Assembly: GCA_036937835.1 (NCBI GenBank)
Contig: CM072870.1
Location: 3,742,501 to 3,806,500, forward strand
Source: Pampus argenteus
Lineage: Eukaryota > Chordata > Actinopteri > Scombriformes > Stromateidae
DNA: 64,000 nucleotides
Direction: 5' to 3'
Part shown: piece by piece, positions 32,148-45,800 of the stretch
Layout of the letters: each line of letters starts with the position of its first letter
Numbering within the stretch: position 1 is the stretch's first letter
Notes under the pieces: model-generated
Databases searched by the model: none
The model's input: only the letters and a program-made list of their open reading frames with translations
Told to the model about the DNA's origin: nothing
Program-made: the position numbers and the translations under genes

Positions 32148-35100
32148 TTTTATTTTAACAGTTTCAGAGCTTTGTTTATAAGATGACAGTAATTTAATAC
32201 ATAAACAAGTAAATAAAAGAGACATACATCATATTTGTTTTCCAGAATATGGCAATGACTTGTTTATTCTGTCTTATGTTGACAAAGAAAAAACAAAACA
32301 TTACAAAGTAACGATTCAACACCAGACTCAAACTTGTTTTTTTTTGTTTTTTTAATTATTATTATACTGTCTGTTACCAAAGACTGCAGAAGTGTGACAA
32401 TGGAGTTTCATTTCACCATGTTTATAAAAAAAAGAAAAAAAAAAAAAAAAAAAAGTTGGGTGATGTGTGGAGGGAGGGTTGGGGTTCAGGCCTCTAAGCA
32501 CATGCTTCTGAGCCAATGAGAGCAGATGAACTGAGCATGTGCAGAGCAGGTGCTACATTAACATCAGGGTTTGGCTCAGTGTGTGTTTTTTCAACATGAA
32601 CTCATTCAGAGCTGAAGAACCTGGTGATCAGATGTTTAGGGCGCACAGAGTTATAGAACAAAAAATAAAAATAAAAAGCTTTGAAGAGAAGATTTGACAG
32701 ATATCACCTGTCGCTCACACACCTCCCACCTGAAACTGTGACGCACGTGATGTTGCAACATGCTCAAGGGGAGGAAACCCTGGCTGTTTATTCGGTTTCA
32801 GTCCTTATTTTTGTTTTCATACAACACAACAATGTTTGAGCAGAAAATGTTTTTCATTCAGTGACAAAACAATAAATATTAAATCAGGTCGTCCAACTAT
32901 CCCATCATATATCAGCCTATATTTCTTTTTTTTTGTTTGTTTGTTTTACATTAAAATATTTTTCCGACTTTGAAAAATTGCAGTTGCAATTGCAGACAAA
33001 AAATAAAAAAAATTCTTAGCTCATCTTTTTTCTTTTCCAGAGCTTTCAGACACAACTTGGGATCTTTTTAACAGATGAAGTTTGTTCAATTGGTTCACTT
33101 TTTCAGTTTTTTGAGGCTGATACTAATATTAATACTTGAAAGCTATGATATACTGATCATTATTCTGATTTTATAAACATTTCTGATAAGAATTATTTGA
33201 AATACTAGGTAGAAATACTTTATCCTAATGGTGTATTGAGAGAAACAGTGCTCCCTGGTGGACAAACTATGTAATAACACAAAATTACTTAAAATATTTG
33301 TAAATTAATTCTTAGAATCTCACAAGTTCCTTTAGTAGCACTTCTGGAGCTTTTGATGGTCAGATGAGGTTTGCCCTGTTGAGCACTTTAACGGCTTCTT
33401 GTTCATGGTAGTTAAGACTGAAAGATTATTTAAAATCTATCTTTGGTCTTTTTTTTGTACTAAAGTTGACTGGCCAGAAGATGCGGCTGAAAACTCTGCT
33501 GAAATTTCTTTTGGTGCATTTCTAGTGAGGATTCTTAATAAGTTTGGATACTGAATACTTTCACCCAGATTATGTATTGAGTGGGATATTTTACTCATCA
33601 GTGCCCTCTGGTGGTGGTTAGGGATAACAGCAATACTGGTTTTAATGACCTCAAACACACAGGCCAACGCTGCAATATCTGTGACAAGCAGCAAACATTT
33701 TGATTTATCAGCAAGGTTTGAATAAGATATTGAAGATATTTTTATACAATGCCATGAGTGTCTGGTGAACATGGTAAAAATAAAGACTAAATGCTACAAA
33801 CTTCCATAAGACCAGTTTGTACCAGGATACATTGGGGCCCGGATTATTATATTTTTTTTTTTTTGCAATGTATCACCAAAATGAACACATGAACATCATG
33901 CTGTTCAGTAAGTGCTCTCCAGTGGAAAGCTGCCTGCAGCGCTGATCACAAAAGCAAAGCCTCTCTGTGCCTGCTCAGGTCATCATGCATATGTAAACTG
34001 GATGGAAATCACATTATTTTAACCACGTGTTTATTTGTAGGCAAGGCCATGCAGATTGAAGGCTATAGAAGAGTTTTACAGTGAAATTGTTGGCAGATGA
34101 GCCCAACAACTTTAAATTATTTGTGTTCCATTGTTAATGACCGGATGCTTGTTTATGCAGTGTGCATTAAAGCTGCAGGTCTGCAAGGTTATCAAATGAG
34201 GTGAAAACATCAACTGCGACCGATGTGCATTAAATGTACAGATCGCCCTCACAACTCAGTCTATGAGGTTTATGTTGAACCTGAACCACAGCCAGTATGT
34301 ATGATGATTAACACTGGGCTGGAGAGACTGAGCAAAACCTTGCATCAGATTCTGATTTTTTTTTTTTTTTTTTGGTCAGCAAGGCAGAATAAAAATATCT
34401 CACTCAGTCTGACTCGATATGATTAAGATGAAGGGAGAAAACAAATAACAATTCAGTTTAAAAAAAAATTTAATCTCTTCATTAAGAATGTAAAAGTGAA
34501 ATGAAAGAAAGAAAAAGAACCCAAGGCACAAATAAATACTGCAAAATGGAATACTCAGCAATACAGTAGTCTAATGGTGAACACATGAAATTACATAGAT
34601 ACATATGGATTTTTAAAGTGATAAAAAGGAGTCAAACTCAGCTTATTCCGGGAACCCTGACCCAACACACTGCTCAGAACAAATACAGACCACTGACTGA
34701 ACTGAACACAGATCAGTCAAATGACACCAAACACGTGAGAATGAGTGAACAGGGCCGGATCTGAAGCGCTACATGCTTACTGCCCGTCACGCCGCCGTGC
34801 TGGACACATGAATCCACCTCTGTGCTGCTCCCTGAATTACGCAGATATAAAGAAACCTCATGCTGCTGGATGCGGTTCATTTATTATAACCCCCCAGTTG
34901 CTTTGTGATAAAGATGTTTAAGGTTAACCTACTGACCTCCTCATTTACTACTTAGTCAAAAAGAATAATACAGATTTGCCTGCATTACAAACTGGGGGTG
35001 TGCGTTCACTGTGGAAAGTGTAGTTGGAAGTGAAGCCTGGAGTGTATACTAGTTCTTCTGAAGCTGCTGTGATGTTTTGTTTGAATCCAAACTGTTAAAT

Positions 35101-38100
35101 GTTGATCGTGGTGAATATTATGAAACCACCCTGCAGCAGAGCTGACATCACGAGTAATACACTGTTTCCTAAAAGCACCATTAAAAATGTTAAACATGAG
35201 TTTCTGTGCTGTAACAAAAAGAATAAAAAAGGAGGATGTGTAGGCCAGGCCAGCCATGTTCTGACTGCTGGTCTAGACGGTGAGCAGACATGAGCAGGCC
35301 AGCGGAGCGAGGGGTCCGTGTGTCCACGCTGGAGGCGTTCAGGTGCAGTGTTGAGCGTAGGTCACCCGCGTGTTAGAAGCGCTCAGAGCCCAATACACGT
35401 GACTGAAGCCGGGTTCAGACTGGCCGCTGAGAAGCAGCCACTGTCCTTTCAGCGTCCATGTTAAGCGATTCGATCATTCAGCAGTGACAATCTCAACGTC
35501 TGAGCTATTTTCACCGCACGTCTTGATCGAATGTGATAAATAGCCAATAGCTGACGGAAGCGGTGTCAATCGAGCCGAACAGGCACAGAGCATCCGGGAC
35601 AAGAGACAAGCAGGCAGAAAAAGAAAGCGGGGTTGGAAGAGGAACGCAACACTGGACGCTTCCTGTCTGAACCCGGCGTAACACTTTCCTGTTTGCACCA
35701 CATCACTCAACAATTCTGTCTAGTCCTTCATGGAGTTCATATATGTAATAAGTTGCCATCTTGCTATAAGCAGTAATTAACGGGGCGAGATAAGGCATTA
35801 CTGCTGTATTAAACACTGTAACAGAACAGATCCAGAATTGTATGCATGTGCTGCTACTATACAATAGTGTATACGCCTCAACCAGCTGATCACCAAGGCA
35901 GTGACTACTGTTCTGATTCACTGAGCAGCCAGGCAACGTCAACAACGCTCCATCTCACTGCTACACAGTCGTGGGACAGCGCCCTCTGCAGGGAGAGCAG
36001 TAACCCGACACCCAGTACAATTACGCACCCAAACTGGGCTGATTTATTCTCTCAATGACAGCTAAGAAAGGCATAGCACGAGGGGATCGTCTGCTAAACC
36101 AACACTGTAAAATGATTCCTTCCACGAATAAACCCTGACAGGTGGGGTTGGAGAGACCACGGCTAGACTCACAACTGCAGATTGACTGCTTCGCTCTCGG
36201 ATCTGAACTACAGAGTGTAGAAGCGTCTGCTTCAGAAGGGGAGGGGAAAAAACAACAAAAAAACAAAACTCTGTAAACATATACAAGGTGCTCCAACGCT
36301 CACTGCTGCAAGGGCTTCAAGGAGGGTGTGGCCTATAAACAGCCTTTCCCAGAAGGCCTCACAGTGCATGCGTGGAGGGAACCCTGGGTGTATTTATTGA
36401 CATGTAATGCTTTAAAACTATAGAATATAAAACAAAAATCTGGCCATTTTCTACCTGAACCTCCATTTCTTCTATTTATTGTTAACGTCTCATCGTGTCA
36501 TGCCTGCGAGTGCGTGCCACTCCAAATGTCAAACATTTCAACATGATACGCAAGCACCGCTGTGATAGTGGTTAAGAATTACCACTCCAGGTTAAGAGGC
36601 CGTGGATAAACTGTCACCAGCTGCAAGCATCAGCTGGTAGTGTCGGACAGGAGAGGAAATCTGTGTCAGATTGTACAATATTAACTTTGAGGCATGTCCA
36701 ACTGTATTAAAATCTCTGGTGAATCAAAATGTCAGAACATACTATAAGATGCCACTTCACCTTCAGCCCAATTCTCAGATGAATCATGTAGTCTAGAAAA
36801 TCTGGTAAATAAACAAATCCAACAAAGTCTCTAAAATCTGACAACAACTTCACTCAAGATTCACTTACTAACTTTTCCCAGAGACGTCTGTGGCATGTGG
36901 TTAAAGTGTTTTTGTCTAACTGCTCCAAGCTCAAGAATGAACTTTCACGCTCAGCTTCAAACACCTGATTTTACCCAACAGTCCAACACACACAAAGATG
37001 TTCAGTTTACAACGATAGAAAAACAGACAAAAGCAGTAAACAATCACACCGGGGAAAACTCCAACAAGGTAACGGTTGGCGTGTTTGAACAAATAGTCAA
37101 TAATTAATTAAAAACACGAAATCATTGCAACTCTCTTCAAAGACTTCTTCCAAACAGCTTCCTTTACCAAACAGTCTAAAACCAAAAAAATATTCTTCAA
37201 TTTTACTAAAATAAAACTGAGAAACCCCCAAAATATATATATACACATTTGAGAAGCTAAATCTAGTTACATTTTTCCATTATTGTAAAAAAAAAAAAAA
37301 AAAAGTAAATATAATTACTGAAGCTGTTACCAATTAACTTTATATCAATCAACTAATTGTTTCAGCGTCATCAACCATCTGCTGCTGCTCTTATGTTGCT
37401 GTAAAAAGGATTTGGCGATAGTGCTAGCACCATTTTTGGTTTTTTTTTCATTTTGTTTTTTTAAGTTCTTGATGTCGGAAACAGCAGACGGCAAACACAA
37501 GCCACGTAGTAACCGTTCTGCAGCTTTTCAACCAGATCACACGACTGCTCAGTTGTTTACCTACAATTCTATGACAACTGGGCAAAACAACTGGTGATAT
37601 GATCATCAGCTCCAGAACAGCTACTAAAAAGACTTTGTGCCGAGTTATTTTCAACAACCACTGCTTACCATAGATATATACAGTATATGCACGTATAGCG
37701 CGTCTATAGGTTTTACTATTTCTAGTCATTCAGTGCATTTTGCTAAATGTCTTGCTAGATTCTGACTGGTTGGTTTGAATCACATCACAGCAGCAGGTGC
37801 ACTGTGGGAATATGTGGTGCAGCGGCCACCAGTGGATGTTTCTGGACAGCATGTTTGAGCCTTTCAGATAGTCTGTGGTGCAGCAATTCAGAAGATACGA
37901 ACGTGGGAATGTGAGAAATAAGCTCCAGGTTTTGGAATAGCCAGAGTTCTGATTTAACATCTTTGGACAAACAATCAACAAAAATGTCCAAACATACAAT
38001 TCATGGTCAAATTCTAAACCTATATAGAGGAGAATCTTAACAGTGAACATCTGGTCAAAAATAATCTGCCTACACGCAATCTTTATAGTGCTCAAAGCTT

Positions 38101-39819
38101 TTAAGAGATGAAACTTTTCACAGCCAAACATTCAAACTGTGCCATTCAAGAACAGCAGCTGACGCTATGGTTCTCTCATTCTGGCCCCTCTGACTGCCTC
38201 ACAAGCTTAGGAAAAAAAAACAACAACACCACAGTCCAGACACACACAGCATCCAGCCCAAATCCCCATGCTTCAGCGCATGGTACAGTACAATGAAGAG
38301 CTTTACCACATGGCCAGCACTAAATCATCAAATAAAAAGAATTTAAAAAAAAGAAATCCGAGACAAAACAAAATATACACTCACATGAGACCATAACCTG
38401 CACTAAATCATGTTGTGCGGACACACTTCTGCTGTAACGGCCGACCCTGCTCCCGGTACAGAGACAGCATGAAGCAGCTCAGTAACGCCTCCCTCCCACC
38501 CACTGAGGAGCAGCTTAACGTTTCATACTGTGCATCTCAAAGAAAAAATAATGATAATAATAATAATAATAATAATATGCACAACAAAAGGCAAAATTAA
38601 AAATATACACATCTCGAACTGATGAAATAATTTATGTTTGAAAAGAAAAAAAGTCTGGTAAACAAAATAAATTAAGGCATGCAAAAGATAAGTCAAATCT
38701 TGAGATTTGGATACTTCTGTTTTTTCTTTTCTTTTTCTTTTTTTTTTTTAAAGCCAAACATCCTATACTGTTAGAACGTCTTCCAGTTAGGAAGAAACCA
38801 CTCACTCTTATTAAATCCTCAGAAAGAAGGTAGCTGCCAAAATAAAATTCAAACCCATCGGAATATCACGGTAATATGCCCGAGCGTTTAAAGGCCTATA
38901 TTTACATATTTGTGTTCTGTGTTCGAGCTTTAAGAGGCCGATATTTACATACATGTTCATGCGGATTCAGCAGCAGTGCAGCAAAAACAAAACAGCAAAC
39001 ATTTGAGTGACACAGATAGGAGTGCTTCTTAAAACATCCTGAATCAGAGAAAATAAATACCATGTATCAAAATAAAAAAAATTTTAAAAAAAAATGTACA
39101 TCACAAACATTTATGTCGACCTCGCTCAGATCCCTCTTTTTAAAGGAATACTGTCGCCTAACAAAATATGTATTAAAAAAATAATAATAATAATAATAAA
39201 GATAATAGAAAGTGAGACAATAACTTGTCTGTTGGCTTCTAAGGTGACAGTGATACATCAGAAGTGAAGCAGTGCGGAGCCGAGCTGAGGGAGCTGTGGT
39301 TCTGCCACATTAAGGCTTTGCAGTAAACATCGGAGCTGAGATGCTGCTGCTCCCTCCAACCTAAACCAAGACTGATGTGAAGTTTTAGTAGTAAGCCGGC
39401 ACGGACAAAAAGACATGCAGCAACTCACCCGTCACACACACACACACGCACACACACACACATACACATCCACTGACACCTGCGCACATACACACATTCA
39501 CAATCAACAGTTCACTTTAAGAGACTTTGCCACTGCCTCTTCATTTTTTTTCCTATTTTTTTTCCGGTTTGGGTATTTTATCCCCCGTCCACCCCCCCAC
39601 CCCCACTCCCACCCCCAGTAAGATTTCTTGGCAGCATTACACGGCGCGCCTCTCATCCTCACCCCACCAACCTACATCCCCCTCCTCTCCTACACTGCGC
39701 AACCGCTCCTCCTCTGGATGGCTGAAAGGGGCGTGCCAGGAGGCCAGGCCGGAGATGAGCAGGGGGTGTCAAGGAGGGGTGGGAGTGTGTGTGTGTGTGG
39801 GGGGGTCACTGGGGGCAGT
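32148..39819 (-). other. Probable long 3' UTR and downstream region of b4galt6
   Basis: Between the ttr tail and the b4galt6 stop there is no recognisable exon on either strand. Minus-strand AATAAA motifs at 32148-32153 and 32263-32268 would end a 7.6-kb 3' UTR close to the ttr end. Nearer signals also exist, so the true length is unknown. The region holds A-rich runs (32430-32453), AAT repeats near 38550 and 39180, and a CA-rich stretch at 39430-39500. Confidence 0.35.
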
Positions 39820-42800
39820 TCAGTAGTCTGCGATAGGGGCGAGCTCAGGGTACAGGTCCACTGTGATGTTCTTGTAGAGGCTGCTGAGGGACATGTGGGG
39901 GCTGTAATGGAGGTTGTTGAGGCCATCCAGGTGTTGCCGTTCTTTGGAATACCTCAGCAGTTTATACCTGCAAAGACACAGCTGGATTTATCCACGGCAT
40001 CTCCCCTCTTTAATGTTGTTTACAGCCTTGTTTAGATATAACAGGATATTTACATAAAGAGACAATGCTGGTGTGATATTTGACCTGGTACGCATTATAC
40101 AAACCAAAACAGGACCTTTCTACTTAACAATCAACATAAAATCAGTAAGTAAGTGAAGGCAATGGCATTCTGCTTAGATAGAATAGAGAAGTCATTGTAG
40201 TCAAAAAATAAATGTGTCTCACCTCCCGAGGAACTGAACCTCTCCTCTGTGGTGGTGAGGAATTGACTTGTACTTCCCGATCTCCCCCTCTGGCCTCGTG
40301 ACATTCAGACCAGCGTAGTGAACCCTGCAGCGCAACAACATGTGATACAGTCAACATTTGGTTTAGACCACTGTGAGCACGTAACCAACCAGTCCGTTTG
40401 TTTGTACTTTAGCTGAACCAGAAGTGAAGCTGTGAACGTCATCAACAGTCTACCGACAACCCGCTGAGGGAAATGTGATACAGTTCTGAACAGTAAAGCA
40501 GATAAAGTTATTATTTACTGATGAAGACAGTAACATAGGCCTCTGTGTCAGAAATCCAAACTAAACCACTCAACTGTATTTTGTCACTAGTTGGTTACTT
40601 CCAACAATGTTAAGTAGCAGGTGTTCACCAACCACTTATTTTCCACTGTTGCAAGAAAAAAGATGAAATATGTGCCTAGACTGGTTATATTACAATACAC
40701 ACTTAAGATATTTAACCTCTGTAGGTATTTATAGTCTATGTGCTGTCAGTGACTGCAGTCTTGGGTAAGCTCATCCTCCTGGTCACCATAACCATTTGTT
40801 CGTTTGTTAGTTAGTGTTCGAGAGTCATTTTTTTACCATGTGCGCACACATATGGTGAAAATACCGTATATAGAAGCTTATTCTTTCCTCAATGGCTGAA
40901 CTAAACAAAAGAGTCATGATACTTTTTAAAGCTGCTGTGCATCCACTGGTAGACTAACCTGTTCCACAAGTCATCATCCTCTCCTCCCCAGCCCCAGAAT
41001 GCATTGGGAAAGCCATTAATTTTACGGAACTGCTCCACAGTGAGTCCACTCACACCGCCAAAGAACTCACTGTATGGAAGACTGGAAACAACAACATCAA
41101 CATCAACATCAACACAGAAGTCAAACATGGCTGTAGATGCTCTGGATTGTTCGCTGCATGTCAACGGTATCTGTTGTCGAGTCTCTTCTACTCACATGTA
41201 CATGTATTTGTCCAGCTTGGCGGCAAAGTGGCGTGGCATGGGACCACATCCGTAGTAGTTGCGGTCGTTTTCAGGGATGTGGTCAACATCATGGAAGATC
41301 AAGCAGTCCCAGTCCAAGTCCTTCATGGCCTCCAGGAAACCCACGTTAAACAGCATGGCTCTATTGAAGGGCTGGCTCCCACTCTAAACACACGGACACA
41401 CACACACATGCGATATGACAATGCTGAAAAAAGAAATCACTAATGCTGTAATGCCTCAACACTCCCATCATCTATTTATGGAAGGACTCGCACGTAATTT
41501 TATTAGCACTGACATCCATCCAACACCGTACCTGTTCGATGACGTAGAAGGCAAACTGCAGCCGCTGTCTCTGCAGCATGGGGATGAGGTGTTGGAAGAG
41601 GATGGGTAGATGTTCATGGCGGTTTCTAAACGGAATCAGGATGGCCACCTACACCGACATCACAAACGCGACAGTAAGAATGTACCCATCCCTACAAGTC
41701 ATCTGCTGCTACGGTTATTCACATATGAAATCACACAAACCTTCCAGCGAGGCCTGCAGTCCTTTGGTTTCCAATGGCCTCCAAACTCAATGTCAAAAAA
41801 CTTGGAGAACTTCAGTTCTATCTCCTCCAAAGGGATCTCTGTCATGTTCACTTCCATAAGGCCCTCTGTGGACAAAGAGACTGCAGTTTTATATACGTTT
41901 TAACATGTATTTAAAAAAAAAAAAATACTCATTTGACTGATGTAGTTTTTTTCACAAAAAAAGTCTTTAAAAATGACATATCCTCCTAGTTCCTCATGAA
42001 AAAAATAAAACTCAGACTATGAAAATGTAAATATTGTTCTAGGCCTGCAACATACAATTATTTTTATTATCAATTAATCTGACAATTTCTTTTTTAATTA
42101 ACTGATTATTCGTTTAGTCAATGGAAAATAGCATTCACGATTTCTCAGAGGCTGTGGTGATGTTCTCTAGTTGCTTGTTTTGTCTGACTAACAGTCCCAA
42201 ACACTGAAATATTTAATTCACAGCAAATCTTCACATTTCAGAAGCTGAAGCTATAAAACACAATCTTTTTGCTTGAAAATGATAAACGATTAAATCGATT
42301 ATCAATATGGCTTCCTATTAATTTTTTAATCAACTAATTGATTAAATGTTGAAGCTCTATATTGTTTTCATGCTGGACACACAATTTCTCCTATTCATAC
42401 ATATACATATGTGCACCGGAGGCTTGACATAGCCAGTCACAAATATATAACCCAGTCAACACTGGGTAATATATTTTAATATTGGTATACCTATAAGACG
42501 CATCTAAAATCATTACATTTTCTTTTTTATGACCTTTGGTTGTGTTTACTAACCTCAAACCGATTTTATGTTGTACACATTATGGCTAATAACGTAATGT
42601 GTACAATCCGGGAGAGGGATCCGGGCATGTTTGATGTGGAACTCGCCCACTTAAACTTGTATTTTTGTGTAAATTAGTTGAATAAACTTCAATTTATCCG
42701 ACACGTTTTGTTTTTGTTTATTGTGCCTTATAATCAGATGCGTCTTATAATCAGATGTGTCTTATAATCAGATGTGTCTTATAATCAGATGTGCCTTATG

Positions 42801-45800
42801 TGTGGACAATGACAGTAATTGACATCTTAATTGATACTGCGTCTTATAATCCAGTGCGCCTTATGGCCCGAAAAATATGGTATATTAATAATTAATAGTA
42901 TATATTCATAACTTACATCATTGGTAGTATCACTATATCTGTCCTAGATGGCCTGGAGTGTGTTTCATGCATTTAAATGTTACCATGTGAAGTGACTTAA
43001 CAGATAGGAGCCATTAAGCAGCAATCTACTCACTCATAGAAGGTAATCGCTCTGGGCAGGGGAGGTTCTGGGCGTAGGTGAAGTTCTCAGGGAGGTATGT
43101 GGTTGGCTGGACCAGGTATTCACTGGAGTTACTGCCATCAGGATAGTCTGCAGCAAAAACACAGTAGACACACTCATAACGCATCCACGTCACAGATGAG
43201 ACTACTTGGGGGCATCTGTAAATATATATATTTTTTATCCCACTGCAATTATCTCACAGCTAAAGTTACTTATTACTCTGCATTTTAAGCACTTTTTGAA
43301 ACAAAGCTGGTCAAATCAAACCAACCCACTGGCAACATTAACATGAGCAATGCATCCTGGTACATGTAGGCCCCTCTTGGCTGTTTTTCTTAGCTCATGA
43401 AAAAGGTGACTTTGGTCTTTGAATGACACGACTGCGTTTCATTGCAAGCAAGTATGATGACAACTGAATTGAACTGAGTGAATGTATCTAAGCCAAAGTG
43501 AAGCTTGGGTAAAAACTCTCACTCACTCACCCGTCCCATTGAGCGTACTGTTTTTGTTGGTGTACAATCGGATCATCTGGCCAATGGTCCTTACGTTGTC
43601 CCTCAACATGATGCCCTGAGCCTGCACCATGAAGAAGTATGTGTTGGCTGAGAGAAAGACAGGGAAACAGGAGGTGATTACATGCGCTATCATGTAGCAA
43701 CAGCGATTATGTGCTCGCTCATTGTAAAACAGGACGAAGACGCAGAGCAGATGTCTCCGTTTCTGTGTCTACAACACATAAACCTTTAAATCATTTACTG
43801 CAACTACAGCAGCAGCAGCAACATAAAAGCTGATGCAAACAGCATGAAATGAATACACAGTTACCAAAAATACAGCAGTTCAGTTGAGTTCTAAATATTG
43901 GCAGGACAGCAAAGCAGCAGCAGCTCCTCACTTATCTAGTAAATATCCCCTGTGGAGGCTGAAGACTGAGCAATCACATGACTCAGAGGAGGGAGCCAGT
44001 CTTGTGAGAAAAAGCCCTTCAGTCACTTATTTCACAGTAAGCCTACTTATTACCTGCAGATTTAACATATACCATAACCTCAAAACCTAATCCAGAATTC
44101 ATACAGCAGAACCAGATATATTATCTTTTTATTTTTCATTTTACATAGGTTTTTTTTCTCTTTTAATTTTCAAACTTCAAACCCGTTGCTGTTTTAAGTA
44201 ACATCAGCAGTTTCAGATTACACACAGCTCCTTCTGGAAACACAAAGAGCTCTGAACAATTGTTATCACATGTGTACAAGTACGACCCAAAACCTGGAAA
44301 CGCACGCTAATGACCTTTAATTACTGCACTGACTCAAGGAAACATGATTAACATTCACTTAATATTTTGCCTTCTTAAATACGCCAGTTTGCTTTGCATT
44401 GAATAATAGTTATAGTAATTAACAATTAATAGCCATGTAACAACAGACCTTACTCAACTGTTGTCTGGTCATTTCCTGCAACAGAACCTCCGCTTCAGAA
44501 CTGTAAAGCTTTTTCTTACATTTCCAGTCTGGTGCTGCACACGCTTTAAACTTTCTAAACTTCTCAGCTTTTTTTTCTGTGTGCACGCTGCCCTGCAGTC
44601 TCTTTAATGTGGATCGGTGGGGCGTTTATGCTTCAATCTACGAGGACAATTATAAGAACACAGGTGTAAATAATTCTGCCGTTTAGAAACGCATCATAAA
44701 TCTGATGTAGACTTTTCTTAAAAACAAATATACGACAAAATCTTGAGGCCCGGTGTCAATTTGGTCAAGTGTCAATTCTTTAACCAAAAAGTTAACGTGA
44801 AACACACAAGCCAGTACAACAATGCAGCACAATGAAGTTGTTATTGACGCCAGCTGTCGGCACGTGACTGCTGCAGTGCTGCACGTCTGGCTGCTGTCAG
44901 CTCTGTCCCTGCTGCCTTGATGAGAGGGAAGACAGACGCTACAGCAGAAGGTGGCAGATGGATCCTTGAAAGCAACTGACACGCTTCTAGTTGTTTAATG
45001 ATACGTGTAAACAGCAGGTAGGTAAGGTAAGCCACAAAGAAACGAAGTCTGAACTGAACCTTACATTCAGCCCAGATTTCATTTTACCATCTAAATATCA
45101 ACTCAACTCAACATTATTATCATTACACTGTTGACTTTACAGTGGAGTAGGAAATGACTGTAACATTTTACACATTGTAAATCGGCTCTGATTTTGGGAA
45201 GTATTATACTCTAATGATAAACCAAACTTCAGCGTATTCAAAGCCACTTGTAGAATCTCTCTCGATACACACTAATGGAGAAGAGAAAAAGACCTGCAGG
45301 GACATAAACACTGTATCTGTATGTGACAAGACACTGTTAAAACACTGAGCGTCAACATTGACAGGGTCAACATTTGAAGACTGCTCTCTGTGGTGTCTGC
45401 ATTGATAGCCTTTTTGCTGGTGTCTCTGTATATCCTTATTGTAAATTCCATTCTGTTAACACCAATAAAGAAAGAATAAATAAATAAATAAATAAAAGTT
45501 CCAGGACCAGGACGGATGTGATTCAAAGCAGCTCTAATGTTTTAGAGATCGACACTTGCATTAAAATGACAAGCCAGTTGAAAATTCACACTCCTACATA
45601 TGTCCATGTCACTTAGAAGTGGTATTGATAGAGTCTTTAAAATATAGACTTTTTAAAATCAAACGTTATGTTGTGACAGTACAGTACAGTTCCTGGTCAA
45701 CCAACTAAGATGTTTATGATTGGCTAACACAGCAAAGTAAATACGTGACAAATCAACACCTCAACACGCTGATGGCAAAACGACACTGGAATCCAATATT

